Shown here piece after piece: positions 1-6,671 of a DNA stretch of 8,106 bases. This DNA comes from Acidobacteriota bacterium (lineage in GTDB: Bacteria > Acidobacteriota > Blastocatellia > Pyrinomonadales > Pyrinomonadaceae). The position numbers and the translations under genes were made by a program. The DNA is taken from the NCBI GenBank assembly GCA_005790265.1, contig SXVE01000357.1, positions 1 through 8,106 of the forward strand. Reading direction: 5' to 3'. The stretch's first letter is position 1; every line of letters begins with the position of its first letter. The notes below the pieces were generated by a model, which saw nothing but the letters and a program-made list of their open reading frames with translations, searched no databases and was not told where the DNA came from.

Positions 1-354
1 AGTTGATTTGGAGAGAACTTCAACGACGATTGTCGGATTGAGCAGCACGTCAAATTCATCATCGGCGAATTCGGGTGTGCCGCAAACGACGACCACATCC
101 GGGTAACCGTAACGCCCGGTTTTCATTCGCACGCGCATATCATTGGCGTAGCTTTCGCAGTCTTTTCCTTTGAGCTGAAAGCGAATTTCGGTGGCGGCAT
201 TTAAGCCAATCAAATTATGCTCGCGGCTTGCGCCCGCCATCTGGATTATTTCGCCGTCAAAAAATTCGTGCTTTTCTTCGGCTTCGCGCTCGAAAGCGAG
301 GTATTCTTCATCGGTGTAAGTTTTCGGTTTAACGGCTAAATTGTTTTTGCTCAT
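1..354 (-). CDS. Uma2 family protein (PD-(D/E)XK restriction-endonuclease-like fold), C-terminus cut by window edge
   Basis: The first 118 residues, read from ATG at 354-352, match the Uma2 (DUF820) family closely. The N-terminus has the usual YTDEEYLAFE helix (13-22), followed by the substrate-fold signature FFDGEIIQMAGASREHN (31-47), then YANDMRVRM (69-77), YPDVVVV (84-90) and NPTIVVEVLS (106-115). In this family the acidic residues of the PD-(D/E)XK-like site fall at positions equivalent to E35, D86 and E112, and all three are present. Uma2 proteins are usually about 180-200 residues, so roughly 70 C-terminal residues lie outside the window. The start is supported by GGGAG (370-366) 11 nt upstream. 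The gene lies 37 bp downstream of the DUF790 gene on the same strand, so it is probably co-transcribed. Nuclease activity is inferred from the fold; the biological role of the family is poorly known. Confidence 0.93.
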   Translation of the reverse strand, partial: MSKNNLAVKPKTYTDEEYLAFEREAEEKHEFFDGEIIQMAGASREHNLIGLNAATEIRFQLKGKDCESYANDMRVRMKTGRYGYPDVVVVCGTPEFADDEFDVLLNPTIVVEVLSKST

Positions 355-365
355 AGTAAGATTTT

Positions 366-370
366 CTCCC
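366..370 (-). promoter_or_regulatory. Ribosome binding site of the Uma2 gene
   Basis: GGGAG on the minus strand, 11 nt before the ATG at 354. It lies inside the 37-bp gap after the DUF790 stop codon, so the second gene can initiate on its own within a shared transcript. Confidence 0.5.
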
Positions 371-391
371 GCGAAGATTTTAGCAGAATTG

Positions 392-1594
392 TCACGGCGA
401 AAGTAATTTTTCCGCCGTTTCGATCAGCGCGCGCGGCTCGATTTTCGTTTTGTAGAAAACGACGTTTTCGCTTGTCCACAGCGGTTCTTCGCGCGAGCCG
501 CGCAATTCGCTGGAAGCGGCGATGATGAAATTTCTGTAGCTCGCCGCGGCGAATTCCGCCAAAGTTTTTTGCAGCGATTTCGGCGTCCAAAAACCTAAAA
601 TATCGAGATAAACTTCTTTGTTTTCCGGCGAAATCAAAACCAAATCGGGAACGAACGTGATTTTGCCCAAATCTATCACTTTTTTGTTTTCTTCCAATCG
701 CCAATCGGCGGCGAATTTCGCCCAATTTTTTAATAGCTTTTCGATGTCGGGATTTTTATATTCCGGCTGATCGAAACGATTGGAACGCAGCTCGGTTTGC
801 TCGCTCGTCAGCTCGTAAAAAAGATTGCCGCTTTGTTTGTCGGCGATTTCGGCGCGCGCGCTCCAGTTTTTGCACAGCAAAAGCGCGGGCAGAAAAACCG
901 ACATCTGCACGCCGTATTTTTGCGAGCGGTGAAACAGCGAAGCCGCGCCGGTCAAAGTGATTTCGTAGCCGTTTTTTGAATTTCCGGCGACCGAATGAAT
1001 TAAACCGAAATGTTTGATCCAGCCGAAAATCGCTCGGTAATTCGCCGCGTCCGACGGCGCAACTTTGATTTTCATTTCAACGCATTTATACAAAATCGCC
1101 TGCGCCTGCGCGAGATTGTAAACATCGAGCAAGTCTTCGGGCGCGATTGACTGAAACGAAATCAATCGCTGCTGCGCCGCTGAATCGGCGTAAAGATTGG
1201 CGAAAATCGTCGCCGCGTCCGATTTGAATTCGGCGGCGGCGATTTCCAAAATTTCGTTTTTGTTTTCCGAGTCGGGCGTGACGGGCGGCATTTTTCCGGC
1301 TTCGAGAAAAACTTTCTGCCGAATTTCAAACGGTTCGGCGGGCGCGCTAGTTTCAAATTCGGCGCGGTCGTCAAGCAGTTTGATTAATCCGCGCAGAATT
1401 TTGAAATCCGTTCCGGTGCCGACGTATTCTTCCAATTCTTTTTCGAGTTCGCCGCGCGTTTTTGTTGCGGATTCCTCAAAAATTTCGATTAAATTCGCCG
1501 CGTCGCGCAGGTAACCGGCGTCGTTCGTATTTATCAAGCGCGGAAAAATTTTGCCGCCGCGACGGAAATTGAGAGCCAAATCGGAAGTCAGCAT
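392..1594 (-). CDS. DUF790 / Bax1-family nuclease (partner of XPB helicase in archaea)
   Basis: The 400-residue product is recognised as DUF790 (Bax1, 'binds archaeal XPB'). Hallmarks are the MLTSDLALNF start (1-10) followed by RGGKIFPRLI (12-21), the helix YNLAQAQAILY (159-169), LTGAASLF (214-221) and the nuclease core FVPDLVLI (314-321) with VYLDILGFWTPKSLQK (328-343). D317 and D331 are the likely metal-binding acids of the PD-(D/E)XK-like nuclease domain. Archaeal Bax1 is a structure-specific nuclease that binds XPB helicase and cuts bubble or fork DNA; here that role is an inference from the family. Length is typical and the frame is intact from ATG (1594) to TGA (392). No Shine-Dalgarno sequence precedes the ATG, and the candidate promoter suggests a very short leader. 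The next gene downstream is Uma2, not a helicase; an XPB homologue might lie beyond the left edge. Confidence 0.92.
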   Translation of the reverse strand: MLTSDLALNFRRGGKIFPRLINTNDAGYLRDAANLIEIFEESATKTRGELEKELEEYVGTGTDFKILRGLIKLLDDRAEFETSAPAEPFEIRQKVFLEAGKMPPVTPDSENKNEILEIAAAEFKSDAATIFANLYADSAAQQRLISFQSIAPEDLLDVYNLAQAQAILYKCVEMKIKVAPSDAANYRAIFGWIKHFGLIHSVAGNSKNGYEITLTGAASLFHRSQKYGVQMSVFLPALLLCKNWSARAEIADKQSGNLFYELTSEQTELRSNRFDQPEYKNPDIEKLLKNWAKFAADWRLEENKKVIDLGKITFVPDLVLISPENKEVYLDILGFWTPKSLQKTLAEFAAASYRNFIIAASSELRGSREEPLWTSENVVFYKTKIEPRALIETAEKLLSP

Positions 1595-1608
1595 TTTGTC
1601 TTAATTTA

Positions 1609-1638
1609 ATTATAAAATCTGTTCAACTTTTTTTGTAA
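1609..1638 (-). promoter_or_regulatory. Candidate sigma-70 promoter for the DUF790 gene
   Basis: On the minus strand, TTACAA (1638-1633) and a perfect TATAAT (1614-1609) are separated by 18 bp. Transcription would start near 1602, only about 7-8 nt before the ATG at 1594. This fits the lack of a ribosome binding site there and suggests a leaderless or nearly leaderless mRNA. The element overlaps any plus-strand start at 1641. It is a sequence match only. Confidence 0.45.
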
Positions 1639-1805
1639 GTGTGCCAAAATTAAACGGACATTTCAAAACGCGGCTTTTCGGTTCGGTTCCGGCGCTTTTC
1701 GCTGAAGCCGAAGTTTTGAGCGGCGCGAAAAAGAGCGGTTTTTTAGCGGCAATAAATAATATCGCGATTGATGAAGCGCGGAAAGATTTTCAAAAGATAA
1801 TCAGC

Positions 1806-2777
1806 ATGAATGCAGCAACTGAAAACGTTGACGAACAAGACGATTTGCCAATCGCGGAACTGGTGCGCGTTTCCGTTTGGAAACTCGGCGGTTTGTCGTG
1901 GCGCACATTGCTCAAACGCGTGTGGGGCGAAATTTACGAAGGCGCGTTATTGACGCACGCGGCGGCGCTCTCATTTTATTTTTTGCTCGCGCTTTTTCCG
2001 CTGCTGCTGTTTTTGATTACGATGCTCGGATTTTTCGCCGAAGCCGGCAGCGAGCTGCGGTCGAGTCTTTTAACGACGCTCAGCCGCATCGTGCCGTTTT
2101 CGGCTTACACGTTGATTTTTACGACGGTTGACGAAATCGGGCGCAACGCCGACGGCGGAAAACTGTCGCTCGGTTTGTTAACGGCTTTGTGGGTTGCGTC
2201 GTCGGGAATTTTAGCGACCGGCGAAGCGCTCAATGCGATGTACGGCGTTAAAGAATCGCGTCCGTGGTGGAAAGTGCGTCTGTTCGGCGGCGGATTAACG
2301 ATTGCGCTGGCGATTTTGATTATTTCGGCGCTGCTGATGATTCTTTACGGCGGCGAAATCGGCGAGGGAATCGCTAATTATTACAATCGCAGCGAGCTTT
2401 TCGCGACTTTGTGGGTGACGCTGCAAGTTCCTTTGATTCTTTTGTTCGTTCTTTTAGCGTTCGGGCTGATTTATTATTTTACGCCGAATTTATACGAACA
2501 GAAATGGTATTGGATTACGCCCGGTTCGCTGATCGCCGTGATTTTGTGGCTGCTCGTTTCGTTTCTTTTTCGCGTTTACCTGCGATATTTTGATTCGTAC
2601 AGCCTGACTTACGGCTCGCTCGGCGCGGTTATTATTCTGCTTTTGTGGTTTTACCTGACCGGCGTCGCAATTCTGATCGGCGGGAAAATCAATGCCGAAA
2701 TCGAAAACGCCGCCGCGCAAATCGGCGTTCCGGGCGCGAAGCTGCGCGGCGAAAAAACTCCGGAAACCAACGGCTGA
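1806..2777 (+). CDS. YihY/BrkB-type (virulence factor BrkB / UPF0761) integral membrane protein
   Basis: The product is a 323-residue membrane protein of the YihY/BrkB family. From ATG 1806 there are six hydrophobic helices at about 50-78, 121-142, 162-181, 202-224, 236-257 and 270-293. Family signatures are HAAALSFYFLLALFPLLLF in the first helix and YGSLGAVIILLLWFYLTG followed by GGKINAEIE in the last. A short cytoplasmic N-terminus carries LTWR-like LSWRTLLKRVWGEIYE before helix 1. The family is widespread; it was once misnamed ribonuclease BN and its transport or structural role is unsettled. The frame stays open back to GTG 1641, which would add 55 residues. I prefer 1806 because it gives the usual family N-terminus, is an ATG, and leaves room for the divergent promoter. 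Neither start has a convincing Shine-Dalgarno. The stop is TGA 2775-2777; a helix-free tail follows helix 6. Confidence 0.92.
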   Translation: MNAATENVDEQDDLPIAELVRVSVWKLGGLSWRTLLKRVWGEIYEGALLTHAAALSFYFLLALFPLLLFLITMLGFFAEAGSELRSSLLTTLSRIVPFSAYTLIFTTVDEIGRNADGGKLSLGLLTALWVASSGILATGEALNAMYGVKESRPWWKVRLFGGGLTIALAILIISALLMILYGGEIGEGIANYYNRSELFATLWVTLQVPLILLFVLLAFGLIYYFTPNLYEQKWYWITPGSLIAVILWLLVSFLFRVYLRYFDSYSLTYGSLGAVIILLLWFYLTGVAILIGGKINAEIENAAAQIGVPGAKLRGEKTPETNG

Positions 2778-2791
2778 AAAATTTCGCGCCC

Positions 2792-2827
2792 GTTTCAATG
2801 CCGGTTTCAATGCGGGTTTGAACGTTA
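2792..2827. repeat. Three tandem copies of a 12-nt unit (GTTTCAATGCCG)
   Basis: GTTTCAATGCCG (2792-2803), GTTTCAATGCGG (2804-2815) and a decayed GTTTGAACGTTA (2816-2827) follow one another directly, starting 15 nt after the YihY stop codon. The first two differ at one base. The array is too short and has no spacers, so it is a simple tandem duplication rather than a CRISPR. No function is evident. Confidence 0.7.
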
Positions 2828-2847
2828 ATTTGCTCATCACAAAAATT

Positions 2848-2877
2848 TTGACACGGCGCGCATTTTATTTGTAACTT
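2848..2877 (+). promoter_or_regulatory. Candidate promoter upstream of the first Tricorn gene
   Basis: A consensus TTGACA (2848-2853) is followed after 18 bp by TAACTT (2872-2877), a weak -10 that keeps the important first two positions and the last T. A near-palindrome CAAAAATTTTG (2840-2850) overlaps the -35 box. If used, transcription would start near 2884 and the Tricorn mRNA would have a leader of about 280 nt containing the 3063-3094 hairpin. Confidence 0.3.
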
Positions 2878-3062
2878 TTGCCGATCTCTGTGCGTATGAA
2901 AGTACATCAGCGGTTGCAGAGCGGTTATTTGTTCGTCCGAAAAAAAACAAAAGCGCGTTTACTTTCGGCTAAAGATAAATCGCTCGAAAAGCTAAGTTCT
3001 ACCTGTTTTACCCGCAAAATTTCAGTTAAAAATTCAGGCGCGGTTTTATTGTTTCGCAAACG

Positions 3063-3094
3063 GACGCGCGAAGAAGTTTTCCTTTTCGCGCGTC
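3063..3094 (+). other. GC-rich stem-loop in the leader of the first Tricorn gene
   Basis: GACGCGCGAA (3063-3072) is the exact reverse complement of TTCGCGCGTC (3085-3094). A G-T and an A-T pair extend it to 12 bp with an 8-nt loop. It ends 68 nt before the ATG at 3163. No T-run follows on either strand, so it does not look like an intrinsic terminator. It could be an mRNA-stabilising or regulatory leader structure, or simply a chance GC-rich palindrome. Confidence 0.6.
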
Positions 3095-3148
3095 GCTTCG
3101 CCAGCCGAAAAAGCATTGATTATTGAAAGCCCGTAAACGCCGTTATTT

Positions 3149-3152
3149 GGAG
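3149..3152 (+). promoter_or_regulatory. Shine-Dalgarno of the first Tricorn gene, pointing to ATG 3163
   Basis: GGAG lies 10 nt before ATG 3163. The ten bases GGAGAAATCA (3149-3158) recur exactly before the second Tricorn gene (6662-6671), where they immediately precede its ATG. This shared leader argues that ATG 3163 is the ancestral start, although it is not in frame with the long open frame. Confidence 0.55.
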
Positions 3153-3162
3153 AAATCACGAG

Positions 3163-6100
3163 ATGAAAAAAACATTTTGAGCCTTTTGGTCTTGCTCGCC
3201 GCGCACGCCGCGATTTTCGCGCAGAGCGGCGGCGCACCGACTTTGTTTCGCCAGCCGGCGATCAGCCGCACGGAAATCGTTTTTTCGTACGCCGGAGATT
3301 TATGGACGGTGGCGCGCGCGGGCGGCGATGCGCGGCGTTTGACGACCGGCGTCGGCGTGGAAACGAATCCGTATTTTTCGCCCGACGGAAAAACGATTGC
3401 TTTTACCGGCGATTATGACGGCAACACCGACGTTTACACCGTTCCGGCGACGGGCGGCGTGCCGAAACGCATTACTTATCATCCGGCGCTCGACGAAGTC
3501 TCCGGCTGGACGCCGGACGGCAAAAACGTGCTTTTTACTTCGACGCGCAACAGCAGCTCTAATTATTCGAGGCTTTTCAGTTTTCCGGCGGACGGTGCGG
3601 GATTGCCGGTCGAGATGCCGCTGCCGATGGTTGATCGCGCGTGGATGTCGCCGGACGGAAATTTCGTCGCGTATGAGCCGCTGACGCAGTGGCAGCCGGA
3701 TTGGAAACGCTACGCGGGCGGACAAACGCAGCCGATTTGGATTGCTAAAATGTCCGATTCGACAATCGAAAAACTGCCGCGCACAAATTCCAACGACAAA
3801 TGTCCGATGTGGATCGGCGACAAAGTTTATTTTCTCTCGGACAGAAACGGCGGCACGGTTTCGCTTTTTTCGTTCGACACGAAATCGAAAAACGTCGAGC
3901 AAATTGTTGCCAATAACGGTCTCGACATCAAATATGCGTCTGCGGGCGGCGACACGATTGTTTACGAGCAGTTCGGCACGATTTATACGCTCGATGCCGG
4001 GTCGAAAAATCCGAAAAAAGTAAATATTCGCGTTGCCGGAGATTTTCCCGGCGTGCGTCCGCGTTACGAAAAAGTCGGCGGCAGAATATCGAATGCGGCG
4101 ATTTCACCGACCGGCGTGCGCGCTGTGTTTGAAGCGCGCGGCGAAATTATTTCCGCGCCCGCCGACAAAGGCGACACGCGCAATTTGACGAACACGGCGA
4201 ACGTGATGGAGCGCGATCCGTCATGGTCGCCGGACGGCAAGTGGATTGCATATTTCTCCGATGAATCCGGCGAATACGCGCTTCATCTGCGCGATCAGAC
4301 CGGAATGGGCGAAGTCAAAAAAATTCGTCTCGGCGACGGCGCGCCCGGTTTTTATTCGTCGCCGGTGTGGTCGCCGGACAGCAAAAAAATCGCTTACAAC
4401 GATCAGCACGTCAGCCTTTGGTTCGTTGATGTCGAATCGGGTAAAAATACGAAAGTTGACCAGAACACTTACGGCGATTTCGGCGACGTTCTAGAACCTT
4501 CGTGGTCGCCGGACAGCCGCTGGCTCGTTTATCCGAAACAGCTGGATAATCGCCTGCGCTCGGTTTTCCTTTATTCGCTCGACAAAAATCAGGCAAGCCC
4601 GATCACCGACGGACTCGGCGACGCGCGGCACACGATTTTCGACAAAAGCGGCAAATACGTTTTCTTTACCGCGAGCACGAACATCGGCGCGTCAATCAGT
4701 TTCGCCGATCTTTCGGGCATCGCGCAGCAAACTTCGCGCAATGTTTACGCGGTCGTTTTGCGCAATGATACGCCGTCGCCGCTCGCGCCCGAATCGGACG
4801 AGGAAAAAATTCAGCCGGAGAAAAAAGACGCGCCGCCGGTCGTAATGCCGAACGCGACGCCGATGCCGCCGACAACTTCAGCCGCCGCGCCGTCTCCGGC
4901 AATCGCGGCACCAACGCCGACAACGCCCGAAACTGTTGCTTCGCCGACTCCGACGCCCGCGCCGACGCCGAAAAAAGAAGCGGAGCCGACGCGCATTGAT
5001 CTCGACGCGATTGACCAGCGCGTGATTACGATTGCGCAGATTCCGGCGCGGAATTTCAACGGGCTTTACGCCGGAAAAGCCGGAATCGTGTACGTTACCG
5101 AAATACCGCAAGTCGCCCCGACTGCCGGACCTTTCGGTTTGACGCTGCACAAATTCGATCTCGAAAAACGCAAGTTTGAAGAAGTAAAAACCGGCGTCAC
5201 TAATTTCAACGTTTCGGCAAACGGCGAAAAAATGCTGTATTCCTCGGGCGTGTGGAATCTGGTTTCGACGACGGTTCCAACTCGTCCGGGCGAAGGCATC
5301 GTGAAAACCGCCGAAATGGAAGTTTACGTTGACCCGCGCGCCGAGTGGAAACAGATGTTCGGCGAAATCTGGCGCGGCGAACGCGATTTCTTTTACGATC
5401 CGAACGCGCACGGACTCGACCTCGAAAAAGCGAAAAACCTTTACGCGCCGTATCTCGAAGCGGTCGTTCACCGCGACGATTTAAATTACCTGTTTCGCGA
5501 AATGGTCAATCAAATCGGCGTCGGACACACGTTTGTCAATGGCGGCGATATGCAGCGCCCGGCACCGGTTTCGGTCGGACTTTTGGGCGCGGATTATAAA
5601 ATTGAAAACAATCGCTACCGTTTCGCTCGCGTTTACAACGGCGAAAACTGGAATCCGCAGGCGCGCGCGCCGCTCACTGCGCCGGGCGCGAACGTCAAAG
5701 CGGGCGAATATTTAATCGCCGTGAACGGGCGCGACGTGAAAGCGACCGACAACGTTTATAAATATTTTGAAAGCACCGCCGGAAAACAAATCGTCATCAA
5801 GGTCAGCCAAAACCCGGATGGAGCGGGCGCGCGCGAAATCACGGTTGTTCCGACCGGCAGCGAACAGGGTTTGCGCAATCTCGCGTGGATCGAAGACAAT
5901 CGCCGCAAAGTAGATCAATTGAGCGGCGGCAAACTCGGCTACGTTTACATTCCGAACACCGGCGGCGCGGGTTATGCGAGTTTCAATCGCTATTTTTTCG
6001 CGCAAACCAATAAACAAGGCGCGGTGATTGACGAACGCTTTAACGGCGGCGGATTGTTGGCGGATTACGTCGTCGAGTATTTGAAACGCTCGCAGCTGGC

Positions 6101-6560
6101 GAAAATCGCGTTTCGCGACGGCAAAGACTGGAATGTTCCCGCCGGTGCGATTTACGGACCGAAAGCGATGCTGATTAACGAGCTTGCCGGTTCGGGCGGC
6201 GACGCGATGCCGTGGTTTTTCAAAAAATCAAACGTCGGCGCGCTGATCGGCAAAAGAACGTGGGGCGGTTTGGTGCGCGCTTCGGGAATGCCGACTTTGA
6301 TGGACGGCGGCAGCATTACGGCTCCGAACGGCGCGGTTTACGGACTCGAAGGCGAATGGGAAGTCGAAAACGTCGGCGTCGCGCCGGATATTGAAGTCGA
6401 ATACGATCCGGCGATGTGGCGGCAGGGACGCGATCCGCAGCTCGAAAAAGCGGTCGAATGGCTGCTGAGCGAGTTGCAAAAAAATCCGCCGAAAGAATAC
6501 AAACGCCCGGCGTATCCGAACTACCACAAAAATTCAGGTTTGGGACGACAGCAGCAGTGA
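3163..6560 (+). CDS. Secreted Tricorn-type protease (peptidase family S41), with a frameshift at its start codon region
   Basis: Exported serine protease of the Tricorn family (S41), predicted to cut peptides outside the cytoplasm. The -1 frame from AAC 3171 gives a 1132-residue product that begins MKKNILSLLVLLAAHAAIFA, a clean signal peptide. However, ATG 3163 itself reads into TGA 3178-3180, so a one-base slip in A7 (3166-3172) or T4 (3175-3178) is needed. In-frame fallbacks are TTG 3123, 3147 or 3177. Numbering from ATG, domains are: a beta-propeller with PD40 motifs (WSPDGKW, WSPDSKK, WSPDSRW); a Pro/Thr/Ala-rich linker (about 537-610); a short second propeller region; a core half containing GVGHTFV with H789; a PDZ domain (about 806-896); and the catalytic core with RFNGGG, AGSGGD (S1011) and VENVGVAPD (E1069). 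The spacings H-S 222 and S-E 58 match Thermoplasma Tricorn (H746, S965, E1023). The 111-bp gap to a second copy suggests one transcript. Confidence 0.92.
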
Positions 6561-6574
6561 TGGTTCAGGATTTG

Positions 6575-6628
6575 AGATTCAAAATTTAAAGTCAGAAAAC
6601 AAAGCCTTGAATTCTAAATTCTGAATCT
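6575..6628. repeat. Imperfect inverted repeat between the two Tricorn genes
   Basis: The arm at 6575-6590 (AGATTCAAAATTTAAA) pairs with 6613-6628 (TCTAAATTCTGAATCT) at 14 of 16 positions, leaving a 22-nt loop. The stem is AT-rich and weak and is not followed by a T-run, so a terminator is unlikely. It shares sequence with the tandem repeat beside it and is probably one intergenic repeat element. Confidence 0.5.
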
Positions 6629-6649
6629 TGAATTCCAAATTCCGAAATC
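6607..6649. repeat. Two tandem 21-22-nt copies of an AT-rich unit with GAATTC cores
   Basis: The unit at 6607-6627 is repeated at 6628-6649 with two T-to-C changes and one extra A. Each copy begins TTGAATTC and continues with an AAATTC(C/T)GAA-type half. The element ends 11 nt before the Shine-Dalgarno of the second Tricorn gene, so it lies in that gene's leader if the pair is co-transcribed. Confidence 0.7.
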
Positions 6650-6660
6650 TGCCAAAGAGC

Positions 6661-6665
6661 AGGAG
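6661..6665 (+). promoter_or_regulatory. Ribosome binding site of the second Tricorn gene
   Basis: AGGAG sits 6 nt before ATG 6672, the strongest Shine-Dalgarno in the window. It fixes the start of the second Tricorn gene and shows that this organism uses Shine-Dalgarno initiation. Confidence 0.75.
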
Positions 6666-6671
6666 AAATCA

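Larger units (their letters stand above)
2778..3162. other. Intergenic region between the YihY gene and the first Tricorn gene; no convincing gene
   Basis: This 385-bp stretch holds three tandem 12-mers (2792-2827), a candidate promoter (2848-2877), a 10-12-bp GC-rich stem-loop (3063-3094) and the purine-rich site before the Tricorn ATG. I see no tRNA, no CRISPR-like array and no hairpin followed by a T-run, so no intrinsic terminator for the YihY gene. One open frame (TTG 2878 or ATG 2896 to TGA 3126, up to 82 codons) is rich in Lys/Arg, has no ribosome binding site and resembles no family I know. I therefore do not call it a gene. Confidence 0.7.

Noticed and set aside
2792..2827. Short repeats as a CRISPR array
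   Set aside because: Units are 12 nt, directly adjacent with no spacers, and no cas genes are nearby.
3063..3094. Hairpin as an intrinsic terminator for the YihY gene
   Set aside because: No T-run follows the stem on either strand, and it lies about 285 bp past the stop codon.
2878..3126. Open frame of up to 82 codons (TTG 2878 or ATG 2896), Lys/Arg-rich, ending in a 4-nt overlap with TTG 3123
   Set aside because: No ribosome binding site, no recognisable family, no hydrophobic or domain pattern, and it covers the hairpin and leader region. The overlap looks like coupling but is likely chance.
3300..3902. 200-codon minus-strand open frame opposite the first Tricorn gene (and a similar one at 7035-7484 opposite the second)
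   Set aside because: Arg-rich shadow frames of the propeller coding sequence. The two resemble each other only because the sense genes are paralogues.
4878..5471. 197-codon minus-strand open frame opposite the linker and core region
   Set aside because: Composition is a shadow of the Pro/Thr/Ala codons, it has no start signals, and it lies entirely inside a well-supported gene.
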